Both the position numbers and the translations under genes were made by a program. DNA of 64,000 nt from Rhodospirillaceae bacterium. Its GTDB lineage: Bacteria > Pseudomonadota > Alphaproteobacteria > UBA8366 > Aestuariispiraceae. Below the pieces are notes generated by a model. It worked only from the letters and a program-made list of their open reading frames with translations. It had not been told where the DNA came from and ran no database searches. The DNA lies in contig PAQY01000003.1 of NCBI GenBank assembly GCA_002709955.1, positions 1 through 64,000 of the forward strand, read 5' to 3'. This document shows positions 32,297-41,383 of the stretch, piece after piece. Within the stretch, counting starts at the first letter, position 1, and each line of letters opens with the position of its first letter.

Positions 32297-33658
32297 TCAA
32301 ACGGCAAGGGATGTCTGTCCGTCAGTATCTTCCAAAAGCTTTAGCTTCTGCCAGGATCGATAGCGCCATCGCAAAACCATGGCCGTGGCCTTAAGAATCT
32401 CTTCCAGGATCAAGGCATACCATAACCCCTGAACCCCAAGATCCAACACGCCGGTGAAAAGCCAGGCCAAAGGCAAGGCAAAGGCCAGGGTGATTGTAAG
32501 GTTCAGGATTACCGGGCGATTGACATCACCGGTGGCTTTCAATGAATTGAACAGAATAAGGTTAATCGCCTGGAAGGGTGTCACAATCATATGCAGCAAC
32601 AGGATAGAATGCACGGATGCGATAACCGCGGCATCCTGCGTGAACAATGCCACCAGAAAATCACTGAAGAACCAAAGCAGACCAGCGATGGCCATCGACC
32701 CCCCTGCCGTCATCACGGCGGTTTTCAGACCCCGCCGAAAGGCGGTTTCGTTCTCCGACGCCCCCTTGTAATAGCCGATCAGCACTTCGTTTCCGTAGGA
32801 CATCACCACAATAATCATCGCCAAAAGCTGTGTGATGGTCAGCGCATAGGATCGCGTCAGGATCGCCGTCACCCCCAACCCCGCAATCAGGGACACGAGA
32901 AACAGCTGATAGAATTGATAGCCCAGTGCCTCCCCAACACTGGGATAGGAAAGTTTCAATATTCGAATAGAATTGGGCCAGATGTCCTTTGGGATGCGCA
33001 GGATGGTCAGTCCCAGCTTGACCTTCATGAACCAGATCAACAGGCATAAATTAACGCCGCGAATGACGACTGTTGATAAAGCTGCGCCATAGATCCCCAT
33101 TTCAGGGAAAATCCAGAAGCCATAGACCAGCGCATATTCCGCCCCAAGATAAACAACATTACCGATCACGCCCAGCCAGAGGATCTCCATCGTGCGGCCA
33201 AACCCACGCAATGTGGCAATCGCTGTGTTGATAAAGCCATAAAGGATCAGCGTCACCGAAATGCTGTAAATATAGATTAAAACACCATCGCGGATCTCCG
33301 GCGGCGTATTGATCCAGTCTGTGTAAAAGGTGGCACCGCCTGCCAGCCCTACCGCAATCAACACCCCAAAACACGCGCTGGCGATGAATCCGATCTGGGC
33401 GATTTCGCGGGCACGGGCGACGTCGTTTCGACCCAGAAATTGTGCAATCAGGATCAGGACCCCAACGGACATCAATCCGGATAGATCATAGCCAATGCCA
33501 AGCACCTGATTTGCCATGCTGACAGAGGCTGCCAGATCATCCGAATAATTCGCCAATAGCATCGTATCCGCGAATGTCACACCGACCGACATGATGCCAA
33601 ACAAGAACAAAGGCAGCGTCAGTTGAAAAAGGGATTTGCGCTGGAAAGCCTCACCCAT
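32297..33658 (-). CDS. MATE-family efflux transporter
   Basis: This is a 453-residue, 12-helix transporter of the multidrug and toxic compound extrusion family. It shows the family's internal duplication (two six-helix halves, the second beginning near residue 235), with SVGVTFADTMLLANYSDDLAASVSMA typical of helices 1-2. It exports cationic or organic compounds by Na+ or H+ exchange. It follows the reductase gene by 12 bases, so it is probably in the same unit. It may export amine intermediates. Confidence 0.88.
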   Translation of the reverse strand: MGEAFQRKSLFQLTLPLFLFGIMSVGVTFADTMLLANYSDDLAASVSMANQVLGIGYDLSGLMSVGVLILIAQFLGRNDVARAREIAQIGFIASACFGVLIAVGLAGGATFYTDWINTPPEIRDGVLIYIYSISVTLILYGFINTAIATLRGFGRTMEILWLGVIGNVVYLGAEYALVYGFWIFPEMGIYGAALSTVVIRGVNLCLLIWFMKVKLGLTILRIPKDIWPNSIRILKLSYPSVGEALGYQFYQLFLVSLIAGLGVTAILTRSYALTITQLLAMIIVVMSYGNEVLIGYYKGASENETAFRRGLKTAVMTAGGSMAIAGLLWFFSDFLVALFTQDAAVIASVHSILLLHMIVTPFQAINLILFNSLKATGDVNRPVILNLTITLAFALPLAWLFTGVLDLGVQGLWYALILEEILKATAMVLRWRYRSWQKLKLLEDTDGQTSLAV

Positions 33659-33670
33659 ATCCGGTCTCCC

Positions 33671-34393
33671 TCAATCGGTGAAGTTTTCTGTATGAATGGA
33701 CTCGACCGGAATTCCCTGCGCAACCAGGAATGCACCAATATCGCGGATGAAGTCACCGCCGCCGCAGACATAGACCAGGGGGTCCCGTCCTCTTTGAAGG
33801 GATGCTTCAATCGACGTGAATACTGTCTGACGATTGGCCAGTGAAACCTGGTCCGTAAAGGGTGACCAGAAGTCCTTATACAGGTAATCCCGACCGGCAT
33901 AGACAAGGGACCATTCGGGGGTGCCCTGTGCCGCGGCATGACTGATCAGGGATCGGATGGGGGCAATGCCTATCCCCCCCGCGATGAACAGCACTGGCCG
34001 ACCCTGCACCTGCGCGTCCAGGGTAAACGCGCCCTTGACGGAAAACAGACCCACCGTGTCGTTAATCGCCGCGTTCTGAAACCGCCGCTTGAACCGGGAA
34101 CCGGACGCTAGGTCCATGCTGATCATAATCTGATCCTCATGGGGTGCGCTGGCGAACGAGATATGCTGGACGTGATGATTGTCCAGGATCGCGCCCGGGG
34201 CGATGACATGGCAATATTGCCCCGCCTGAAAATCCAGATTTACCGGCCTATCCAGGATGAATGTGTGGACATCATCATATTCATGAATGACCTCCCTAAT
34301 CGCCAGCGTGTAAATTTCCCGTCCAGGATTTCCGCGCCAGTGATTGACGCGGAAATATGCCGGACGCAGCAGCCGTTTCAGCCATTCAGGCAT
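33671..34393 (-). CDS. Ferredoxin-NADP reductase-like flavoenzyme
   Basis: This is a 240-residue protein with an FAD domain (about 30-120; FQAGQYCHV, then HISFAS where the family usually has R-x-Y-S) and an NAD(P) domain (FIAGGIGIAPIRSL, then YVCGGGDF). No plant-type [2Fe-2S] domain is fused at either end. It could pass electrons to the Rieske oxygenase, which would need a ferredoxin from elsewhere. It could also reduce iron, as it sits just after a TonB-receptor gene. The Shine-Dalgarno is GGGGAAA. Confidence 0.8.
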   Translation of the reverse strand: MPEWLKRLLRPAYFRVNHWRGNPGREIYTLAIREVIHEYDDVHTFILDRPVNLDFQAGQYCHVIAPGAILDNHHVQHISFASAPHEDQIMISMDLASGSRFKRRFQNAAINDTVGLFSVKGAFTLDAQVQGRPVLFIAGGIGIAPIRSLISHAAAQGTPEWSLVYAGRDYLYKDFWSPFTDQVSLANRQTVFTSIEASLQRGRDPLVYVCGGGDFIRDIGAFLVAQGIPVESIHTENFTD

Positions 34394-34410
34394 GGCATTT
34401 CCCCATCATG

Positions 34411-34444
34411 ACAACAAGGTGGGGGCGCACCCCCACCTTGTTGT
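34411..34444. terminator. Perfect 15-bp hairpin between receptor and reductase
   Basis: ACAACAAGGTGGGGG (34411-34425) and CCCCCACCTTGTTGT (34430-34444) are exact inverted repeats around CGCA. It lies just after the receptor stop codon on the minus strand and probably ends the iron-module transcript, although no T-run follows. Confidence 0.8.
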
Positions 34445-34461
34445 ATCCCCCAACAATACTT

Positions 34462-36876
34462 TCAGAATTTGGCATTCAATTGCAGGCCAACCGTCCGTCC
34501 GTCGCCAATGGTGGCCTGGGTTCGGTTGTTGGTGCTGCTTGTCAGATATTCCTTGTCGAACAGATTATCGACATAGGCGATCAGCCGAACCCCTTCGAAC
34601 TGGTACCCCGCCCGAACGTTTGTCAGGAAGAAATCATTCAGCCGTTGTGTATCATTATTCGTCAGGGCCGAATTTGAATAAAACTCCCCCGCATAGTTCA
34701 CATCCGCAGCGGCGAACAAACCGGACCTGCTTTCCCAGGCACCCCCAAGCGATGCGGTAATGGCAGGGGCCTCAGGGAAATCATTCCCTTCACAACTGTT
34801 GCTCGCGCAGGATGACGCATTGACTTCACCCAGTTGCGTCTTCAACAGCCCCAGGGCCCCAAAGGCGCTGAATTCGTCCCAAATCGTTGCACGCCCCTCA
34901 AGTTCCGCCCCGTAGGAATAAGAGCCCTTGGCATTGAAGGAAGACAGGACATTGTTGTTGGAGATCGTGACCTGCTGGTTCTCATAGGAATTATAAAACA
35001 GGTTCGCGCCCCAGCTCAGTGACTTTGCACTCTCGTCACGCCACGATAATTCAGTGGTCCAGACATATTCCGGCTCAACCTCACGGATAGTGGAATTGGT
35101 TTCATCGGCAACCTGGCTAAACCCCTGTCGATACCCCCGAGCGACGGTCAGACCTGCAACCTGGCTGTTGGTCACATCATAGGTGACACCCAGCTTTGGC
35201 AATACGGCGACATCGGTTCTTTCCGCGTCCATATCCTTGGCAAAGGTTATATCCTGACCGGCCGTGTTTGCTGCAAGAGAGGTTACGTCCCGATCAATAT
35301 AATTGGCCACGGTATCCTGCTGAATGCGACCGCCACCAAGCAGAGAAAAGCCACTTCCCAGATCGTAGCGCAAATCACTGTAGATTGCCCTGGTATCAAT
35401 CGTGTTCCTGGCTTCCGATTTGACATCAACGGTCACCCCAAGCCCGGCCCCAAGACCAACGAATATGCTACCGACGGACTTTTTATCCTGCCGGGCGAGA
35501 TACATCCCAACCGTCCCTGTCAGGGCATTCGCCCCATCCAGTGTCAGTCGCAGATCCTGTGTGACGTTTTCGTCATCGCGGATATCTGACCGGACATAGG
35601 CTGTGTTGCCCGGCGCGGTATTGATCGACAAGGCGGCATCGTGAAAGGTTGTCACGGATGTCAAAGACAGGCCGTCATCAAAATCATACGCCATTTCAGC
35701 GCTATAGTTATTGGCATTCATCGCGCGGGTTTCGTCAGTGGAAAACCCAGACGATCCCGAATTGTATTTGCGCGCGAACAAATCGCTGCCATTGACTGTC
35801 GATGTTGACGGCTTGTCATAAACATCATTGGCCATCAGCGTCACGCTAAGGCCATCCAACCGACGCGGTTCAATCAGCACCTTGCCGCGAATGGATCGAT
35901 AGTCATCATCGTTCAGAACGCGATCATCTTCATTGGCCTGTTCAATATCCTTAAACTGGCTTCTGCTTTCCGCCGCCACACGAATGGCAAGCTGGTCTTC
36001 CACAAGCGGGGCGTTGACCATCAAGGCACCATCCCGTCGTTCATAGGTGCCATAAACACCTTTGGCCGCAGCCTCCCAGTCATAGGTGGGATCGCTGCTT
36101 TCCATGACGATGGCACCGGCCATCGCATTGGGACCGTGAATGGTTGATTGCGGGCCCCGAAGAACCTCAACCTGTTCCATGTCCCAGGTGCCCCGCGATC
36201 CGCGCCGCAAGGCTTCTGACGACTGGGCCACACCGTCAATGATGACAGAAATTGTCGGTGCTGAATTTTCCGGTTCAGAAACGCCATCAGCACTGACGCC
36301 GCGAATTTGCATTCCCTTATTGCCCTGGCTGCTGGGAAAATGCCGGACATTGGCCATTGTGTTAAAGATATCCGACAATTCATCCAGCTTGTATGTGTCT
36401 ATATCATCAGTCGTGGCGACACCCACGCTGGTTGTGGTGTCCAGATAGCTGCGATTGAACTTTTCGCCCTGAATGGTCAGCGGAGACAGGATCAAGGGTC
36501 CCGTCGCCAGATTCTGCACGATGGCGATGCCATTTTCATCGCTGCGCCAAACGAAATCAGTACCATTCAGCAGCGTGGCAAGCCCCTCTTCGATAGACAT
36601 TGTGCCATTCACGCCCGTCGTCCGCACACCTTCCACAAGGGAGGGGCTGACCGAAATCTGGATATTGGCCTGCATCCCAAAAGCCGTGATCGCATCGGCA
36701 AGGGGTTGTGCGGCGATGGTAAAGTTTTTGCGCGCCTGCACTTCTGTCTGTGCAATTGCCTGTTGCAAGCTGGTGATACCCGTTGTGCAAAGAAGTGCTG
36801 CGGTTAGGACAGACGCCCTGATTGGAACAGCACAGAACCGACCTGCCAATCGAATGGTGGTGGTGAAAACAGTCAT
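34462..36876 (-). CDS. TonB-dependent receptor with signalling (STN) domain
   Basis: This is an 804-residue outer-membrane receptor. The ATG at 36876 has AGGAGG 9 bases before it; the ORF start at 36930 is unlikely. After the signal peptide comes an STN domain (FTIAAQPLADAITAFGMQANIQISVS...), then a plug (about 150-270, with VEVLRGPQSTIHGPNAMAGAIV), then a beta-barrel ending in VGLQLNAKF, with terminal Phe for BAM recognition. The STN domain signals occupancy to the FecR protein encoded upstream. The cargo is probably a siderophore or another iron chelate. Confidence 0.92.
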   Translation of the reverse strand: MTVFTTTIRLAGRFCAVPIRASVLTAALLCTTGITSLQQAIAQTEVQARKNFTIAAQPLADAITAFGMQANIQISVSPSLVEGVRTTGVNGTMSIEEGLATLLNGTDFVWRSDENGIAIVQNLATGPLILSPLTIQGEKFNRSYLDTTTSVGVATTDDIDTYKLDELSDIFNTMANVRHFPSSQGNKGMQIRGVSADGVSEPENSAPTISVIIDGVAQSSEALRRGSRGTWDMEQVEVLRGPQSTIHGPNAMAGAIVMESSDPTYDWEAAAKGVYGTYERRDGALMVNAPLVEDQLAIRVAAESRSQFKDIEQANEDDRVLNDDDYRSIRGKVLIEPRRLDGLSVTLMANDVYDKPSTSTVNGSDLFARKYNSGSSGFSTDETRAMNANNYSAEMAYDFDDGLSLTSVTTFHDAALSINTAPGNTAYVRSDIRDDENVTQDLRLTLDGANALTGTVGMYLARQDKKSVGSIFVGLGAGLGVTVDVKSEARNTIDTRAIYSDLRYDLGSGFSLLGGGRIQQDTVANYIDRDVTSLAANTAGQDITFAKDMDAERTDVAVLPKLGVTYDVTNSQVAGLTVARGYRQGFSQVADETNSTIREVEPEYVWTTELSWRDESAKSLSWGANLFYNSYENQQVTISNNNVLSSFNAKGSYSYGAELEGRATIWDEFSAFGALGLLKTQLGEVNASSCASNSCEGNDFPEAPAITASLGGAWESRSGLFAAADVNYAGEFYSNSALTNNDTQRLNDFFLTNVRAGYQFEGVRLIAYVDNLFDKEYLTSSTNNRTQATIGDGRTVGLQLNAKF

Positions 36877-36994
36877 AAGAGAACCCCTCCTGGAAACAGA
36901 CAATGGATTGATTTTGACAATCAATCGCAATTACTACTGCTTCGTTGACGCTGAGGGGGCGGCGATGTTCAGAAAAATCTGAAAGTATTTTTGG

Positions 36995-37984
36995 TCAACT
37001 GCGGCTGACGACCATAATCCAGGGGGATATCATCCGGACCTGGAACCCGTGCGAGCGCGCCATGACATTCAACGCTTTCTCTGGCTGCTGAAGGTCAAAG
37101 ACGCCCGTCACCAATTCATGTTCCAGCGCCTCATCAGCAACCAGAATATATCCTTTGAAATAGTGGGACAGTTCATCGACCACCGATTCCAGTTTCTCAT
37201 TCTCTGCAATCAACTGGCTGCGACGCCAGGGCGCAATTTTCTGAAGGGTTACGGTGCTGTTCTTCCAGTCACCGGACGCCTGCAGCACCAATTGTTCCCC
37301 AGGCCGCAGCGGGTATGGACCCTCTTGAAGGCCCGGCGCAGTGACAGAAACGAGCCCGTGGGCCACCGCCACCGCATAATCACCATCTTCCATATCCACC
37401 GCGAAGGCGGTTCCGCGTACCGTCACTTCCAGTGTACCGGCGTTCACGATAAAGGGACGCGACTGGTCCGACGTGACATTGAAAAAGGCGCGCCCCTGAT
37501 GCAGCGAGACAATGCGCGCGCCAGACGTGAAGGACACTGACACGGACGAATTTGGTGCCAGGACAATTTCTGACCGATCCTCAAGCGTGATCGCCCGCGA
37601 TTCCGCCGTGTGTGTTTCGTAATCACCTAACGATGAGAATGGATCAACGACCACAATGGTCAGCAAAAGAGCAAGGGCGAGGCCCAGGCCATAGCCAAGG
37701 ATCCTGCCCCTGTATCGGGAAACGCCGGACTGTTGCGGGGGGCCTGACCCATTACCAGACATTGGCACGGAACCGTCCGCATTATCTGCCATCGGGTCAT
37801 AAATCGCTGCCAGCATTGTTGCGGTGCGCTGTGTCTGATCCCATTCGACGCGGTTACCAGGATCGGCCATCAGCCATGCCTGAAACCGCTGTTCAAGCGC
37901 AGGATCGTCGGGCTGCTCCCGCAGGGCTATCAGCCAATCAGATGCTGATTCAGGGTCGCCAATATCTTTGGAAATATCGATCAT
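36995..37984 (-). CDS. FecR-type anti-sigma/signal protein
   Basis: This is a 329-residue inner-membrane protein; the ATG at 37984 is preferred to a TTG at 37993. It has an N-terminal anti-sigma part with WLIALREQPDDPALEQRFQAWLMADPGNRVEW, one helix at about 90-112, and a periplasmic FecR beta domain (TAESRAITLEDRSEIVLAPNSSVSV..., GTAFAVDMEDGDYAVAVAHGLVSV). It relays receptor occupancy to the sigma factor encoded 113 bases upstream. The C-terminal end has an STN-like fold. Confidence 0.92.
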   Translation of the reverse strand: MIDISKDIGDPESASDWLIALREQPDDPALEQRFQAWLMADPGNRVEWDQTQRTATMLAAIYDPMADNADGSVPMSGNGSGPPQQSGVSRYRGRILGYGLGLALALLLTIVVVDPFSSLGDYETHTAESRAITLEDRSEIVLAPNSSVSVSFTSGARIVSLHQGRAFFNVTSDQSRPFIVNAGTLEVTVRGTAFAVDMEDGDYAVAVAHGLVSVTAPGLQEGPYPLRPGEQLVLQASGDWKNSTVTLQKIAPWRRSQLIAENEKLESVVDELSHYFKGYILVADEALEHELVTGVFDLQQPEKALNVMARSHGFQVRMISPWIMVVSRS

Positions 37985-38097
37985 TGTTCTCAAATATTAT
38001 CTTTGCCCAGCCAGAACGGAAGGGCTGTTAGGTAGACGCTCAACCCCACCCAAATGTTCAAATTCAAATCCAAACAACACCCGCCTGCGCCCCTGTT

Positions 38098-38637
38098 TCA
38101 GTGCATCTTTGGTCGATTCAAACGCTGCCGACAATGCTCAACACCATGCTTGACCAGGGCATGAGCCTGCCCAAGGGACACATCCAGTGCCACCGCGACG
38201 TCACGAAGCGTCCTTTCCTCTTGCCAGTAAAGCTTCAGGGCCCGTTGCGTCCGATCCGGCAATTCCGCGATGGCCTGGCGCAACAGCGCAATCTCATTGC
38301 GGTCTATGGCAATCTGCTCTGGATCTGGACGTAAGGGATCAACCACGGCATCCAAATCCGTGGAGTCCTGAACCACGCGCAGCGTATCGCGGGTGATTTT
38401 CCGTCTTGCATCCAGCGACAAGGTGCGAACGATGGTCCGCAAATAGGCCAAGGGCTCTTCAATATGTTGCTTTCGGGCGGCCCGAACAAACTTCATCCAG
38501 GCCTCTTGCAGGACATCTTCCGCCGCAGCCATATCCCCGACGATAGACATGGAAAAGCGCACAAGCTCATCTCTGTTCCGATCATAGATTGACAAAAGCT
38601 CGTTGTGCGAATGCATGGGCGCCAAATATAAGTGCAT
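38098..38637 (-). CDS. ECF sigma factor (FecI-like)
   Basis: This is a 179-residue sigma-70 family protein. Region 2 holds GDMAAAEDVLQEAWMKFVRA and region 4 holds ELPDRTQRALKLYWQEERTLRDVAVALDVSLGQAHALVKHG. The ATG at 38637 has AGGGG 6 bases before it; the ORF start at 38643 is a GTG. It is the first gene of the sigma-FecR-receptor module. A weak Fur-box-like sequence lies at 38655-38673. Confidence 0.92.
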   Translation of the reverse strand: MHLYLAPMHSHNELLSIYDRNRDELVRFSMSIVGDMAAAEDVLQEAWMKFVRAARKQHIEEPLAYLRTIVRTLSLDARRKITRDTLRVVQDSTDLDAVVDPLRPDPEQIAIDRNEIALLRQAIAELPDRTQRALKLYWQEERTLRDVAVALDVSLGQAHALVKHGVEHCRQRLNRPKMH

Positions 38638-38654
38638 GATCACCCCTTGATATC

Positions 38655-38673
38655 GCGAATGGTTCTTAATTGC
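38655..38673. promoter_or_regulatory. Weak Fur-box candidate
   Basis: GCGAATGGTTCTTAATTGC, read on the minus strand, agrees with the 19-bp Fur consensus at about 11 positions. Its position just before the sigma-factor start supports it, but the match alone would not. Confidence 0.35.
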
Positions 38674-38727
38674 AATGCGGTGGTGACCTAGCCCCTGGAT
38701 ATCATCCAGTCACACCACACTAAGGCC

Positions 38728-39633
38728 TTACACGTCCGGCTGCGTATTGGGTAAGGCACGCCGCAGGTCAGACAAAAAGGCCTGGGCGGGATGCGGCAAT
38801 TCCTGTTCCGGATTGGTCAGGATCGCCAATTCAAAATAGATTGCCGGCTGAAATGGACGCCAGACGATACCATCCCCCAAATCAGCCATACCATTGACCG
38901 CATCGATAATCGCCAACCCCGCCCCCGCGCGCACCATATTGCGCGCAATCGCAAAATAGGATGCCGATACGCGCCGATATATGGTCACATGCTCTGCCGC
39001 ACAGATCCCATTGACCTGACGATCAATGCTGTGATCGCCCGTAATGGCAATGATCGACTGATCCTGCAAATGATGCGGATACAGCACCGTTTCTTGGGCA
39101 AGCGGATGGTCCTGGGGAAGGACCACAACGCATCGTGACCGAATGATTTCCGTGGTCAGGCCCGGAATTGAAACCGGGGCGTCAATCAAGCCAATATCCG
39201 ACTGTCGCCCGGCAACCCAGGACGCAATCTTGCGGGAACTGCGGACCAGCAAGTCTATCCGCACACCGGTATGAACCTTCTGAAAATCCGCAATAACCCA
39301 GGGCAGCAGATTAATGGCACATGCCCCGTTGCTGGAAATATTGATAACACCGACGCCCCCACCACGGATCTGCATCGCACGGGTCTTGATCCGTTCAATC
39401 GACAGCAACCCTTGCTCTGTCTCATGATGCAGCAATTGCGCTTCATCTGTCGGTTCAAAATAACCTTTAGAGCGATGAAACAGCTGAAAACCCAGGTCTT
39501 GTTCAAATTTGGACAAGGCGATGCTGACCGCCGGGCGTGTCAGGTTCAACAATTCCGCCGCCCTGGAAACAGAGCCCATTTCCATAACCGCATGAAAAAC
39601 CTCTAAAGACCGTAAAGAAATATGCATATCCAT
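38728..39633 (-). CDS. LysR-family regulator
   Basis: This is a 301-residue protein with an N-terminal winged HTH (SLEVFHAVMEMGSVSRAAELLNLTRPAVSIALSKFEQDLG, about 8-47) and a two-lobed effector domain. The start could be either of two ATG codons six bases apart (39633 or 39627). It is divergent from the PuuB-like oxidase gene and probably controls the 39.8-48.6 kb cluster. An inverted repeat in the shared region may be its site. Confidence 0.88.
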   Translation of the reverse strand: MDMHISLRSLEVFHAVMEMGSVSRAAELLNLTRPAVSIALSKFEQDLGFQLFHRSKGYFEPTDEAQLLHHETEQGLLSIERIKTRAMQIRGGGVGVINISSNGACAINLLPWVIADFQKVHTGVRIDLLVRSSRKIASWVAGRQSDIGLIDAPVSIPGLTTEIIRSRCVVVLPQDHPLAQETVLYPHHLQDQSIIAITGDHSIDRQVNGICAAEHVTIYRRVSASYFAIARNMVRAGAGLAIIDAVNGMADLGDGIVWRPFQPAIYFELAILTNPEQELPHPAQAFLSDLRRALPNTQPDV

Positions 39634-39695
39634 CCTGTCCCGCGAAACGCCCCCATTCGGGTTGGTTTCACTCTCTCGCTTGTTAAATCAATCGA

Positions 39696-39715
39696 AATTA
39701 TACGATACAATAATT
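39696..39715. promoter_or_regulatory. Inverted repeat in LysR/oxidase control region
   Basis: AATTAT (39696-39701) and ATAATT (39710-39715) flank ACGATACA. The spacing suits a LysR-type site. TTGACG at 39718-39723 could be a -35 element for the oxidase gene. Confidence 0.4.
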
Positions 39716-39831
39716 AAATTGACGATATAGGAAAAGGCCGCCGATAGTGGCGTCACGGTCAATGTCCAAAAAAAAGATACTGGGACGATTACGCGGCGCA
39801 TGGAATGCGCTATCAGGGGGAATAGGGTATT

Positions 39832-41244
39832 TTGGTTACCGATACATTTGGCGCATCCACGAATAGGAATGCAGCAGCCCGATCACAATCGGATGGATTA
39901 TTTGCGGCCGGTTTCAAGGAAACACCGCTTTGGTGGGACGATGCCCAGCCGCTGGACCTAACACCCCGCAATGACAATGGGGGGCTGCATAACAGCAGTT
40001 TGCCCAATCGCGTCGATGTCGCCGTCATCGGATCGGGCTATACCGGGCTGAATGCCGCGCTGGAAACGGTCCGGGGGGGCCGCAGCACGTTGGTCCTGGA
40101 TGCAGAGCAGGCCGGATGGGGCTGTAGCTCACGCAATGGCGGACAGATCAGCACAAGCATAAAGCCCAGCATCGAAAAGCTGGCGAAAAAATTCGGTGTC
40201 GAGCGCGCCGTCGCCATTCACCGCGAAGGTCAATCCGCCCTGGAATGGATCGCTGACTTTATTCGCAGCGAGGCCATTGATTGTGATTTCAGCCATGTTG
40301 GTCGTTTCCACGCCGCCCACACGCCCGCGCATTATGAAATGCTGGCGCGGGAGGCGAAGCGAAACACCGTAGAGACGGCTGGCGTCGAAATGATACCGCG
40401 CAGCGAACAACGCAAAGAGCTGGGGTCCAACGCCTATTTCGGGGGCGCGCTGTATCCCAATCATGCTTCATTGCATCCAGCGAAATATCATTCGGAACTG
40501 CTGAAGCGCGTGCTGAATGCGGGTGCGACAGTGCTTGCCCACACGCCCGTCCTGCAAATTGAGAAAACCAGTGATGGCTATATTTTGACGACAAACCGCG
40601 GATCTGTCGTCGCCCGGGATGTTGTCGTTGCAACCAATGGCTATTCCGGGAAAATCCTGCCCTGGCTGCGGCGGCGTATTATCCCGATTGGCAGCTATAT
40701 CATCGCAACGGAAGTGCTTCCCGCAGCCCTGGTCAATGACCTGTTTCCCAAAAACAGGATTGCCAGCGACACATGCCGGGTCGTGTATTATTACAGGGCG
40801 TCACCGGATCGCCGCCGCATTGTCTTTGGCGGGCGTGTCAGCGCGCGCGAAACGGATCCAAAGCTCAGCGCACCCGCATTGTATAAGGATATGACCCGCA
40901 TATTCCCGGAATTGCGGGATTACAGAATTTCGCATTCCTGGGCGGGAACTGTTGCCTACAGCTTTGATACATTAGCGCATTGCGGGCGGCATGACGGGAT
41001 GTATTACGCGGCCAGTTACTGCGGGTCCGGTGTTTCTATGGCCAGCTATCTGGGCATGCGGACCGGCAAGCGGATACTGGGTCTAGAGTCTGGCAAAACA
41101 GCGTTTGATGATCTGCCCTTCCCAACACGCCCCCTATACTATGGAACGCCATGGTTTCTGCCAGCGACAGTGGCCTGGTACCGCTGGTGCGATACGCGCG
41201 CCAGCGAAAAGGCCAAACGACACGCGACCCCTTTGGGTCGATAA
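39832..41244 (+). CDS. FAD-dependent amine oxidase (PuuB/DadA-like)
   Basis: This is a 470-residue DAO-family flavoprotein. The dinucleotide site is VAVIGSGYTGLNAALE (about 63-78), followed by GWGCSSRNGGQ, which resembles the flavin-proximal loop of gamma-glutamylputrescine oxidase. A C-terminal GXXG-type FAD contact lies in YYAASYCGSGVSMASYLG. The start is a TTG at 39832; there is an in-frame stop just upstream and AGGGGG 11 bases before. It oxidises an amine or amino acid, releasing H2O2. It is the first gene of the LysR-linked cluster. Confidence 0.8.
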   Translation: MVTDTFGASTNRNAAARSQSDGLFAAGFKETPLWWDDAQPLDLTPRNDNGGLHNSSLPNRVDVAVIGSGYTGLNAALETVRGGRSTLVLDAEQAGWGCSSRNGGQISTSIKPSIEKLAKKFGVERAVAIHREGQSALEWIADFIRSEAIDCDFSHVGRFHAAHTPAHYEMLAREAKRNTVETAGVEMIPRSEQRKELGSNAYFGGALYPNHASLHPAKYHSELLKRVLNAGATVLAHTPVLQIEKTSDGYILTTNRGSVVARDVVVATNGYSGKILPWLRRRIIPIGSYIIATEVLPAALVNDLFPKNRIASDTCRVVYYYRASPDRRRIVFGGRVSARETDPKLSAPALYKDMTRIFPELRDYRISHSWAGTVAYSFDTLAHCGRHDGMYYAASYCGSGVSMASYLGMRTGKRILGLESGKTAFDDLPFPTRPLYYGTPWFLPATVAWYRWCDTRASEKAKRHATPLGR

Positions 41245-41383
41245 AGGTCTCCCATTCTGCACATCCGCCGGATTGGGATTTAAGGAAGTCGACGCACCAG
41301 TCTTTTGGGGATTGGAATAAGCGGCGGCGAATAAGAAATCGGGGGACGGCTGTCGTACCGCCGATCTAACACAGAGGAGTGAT

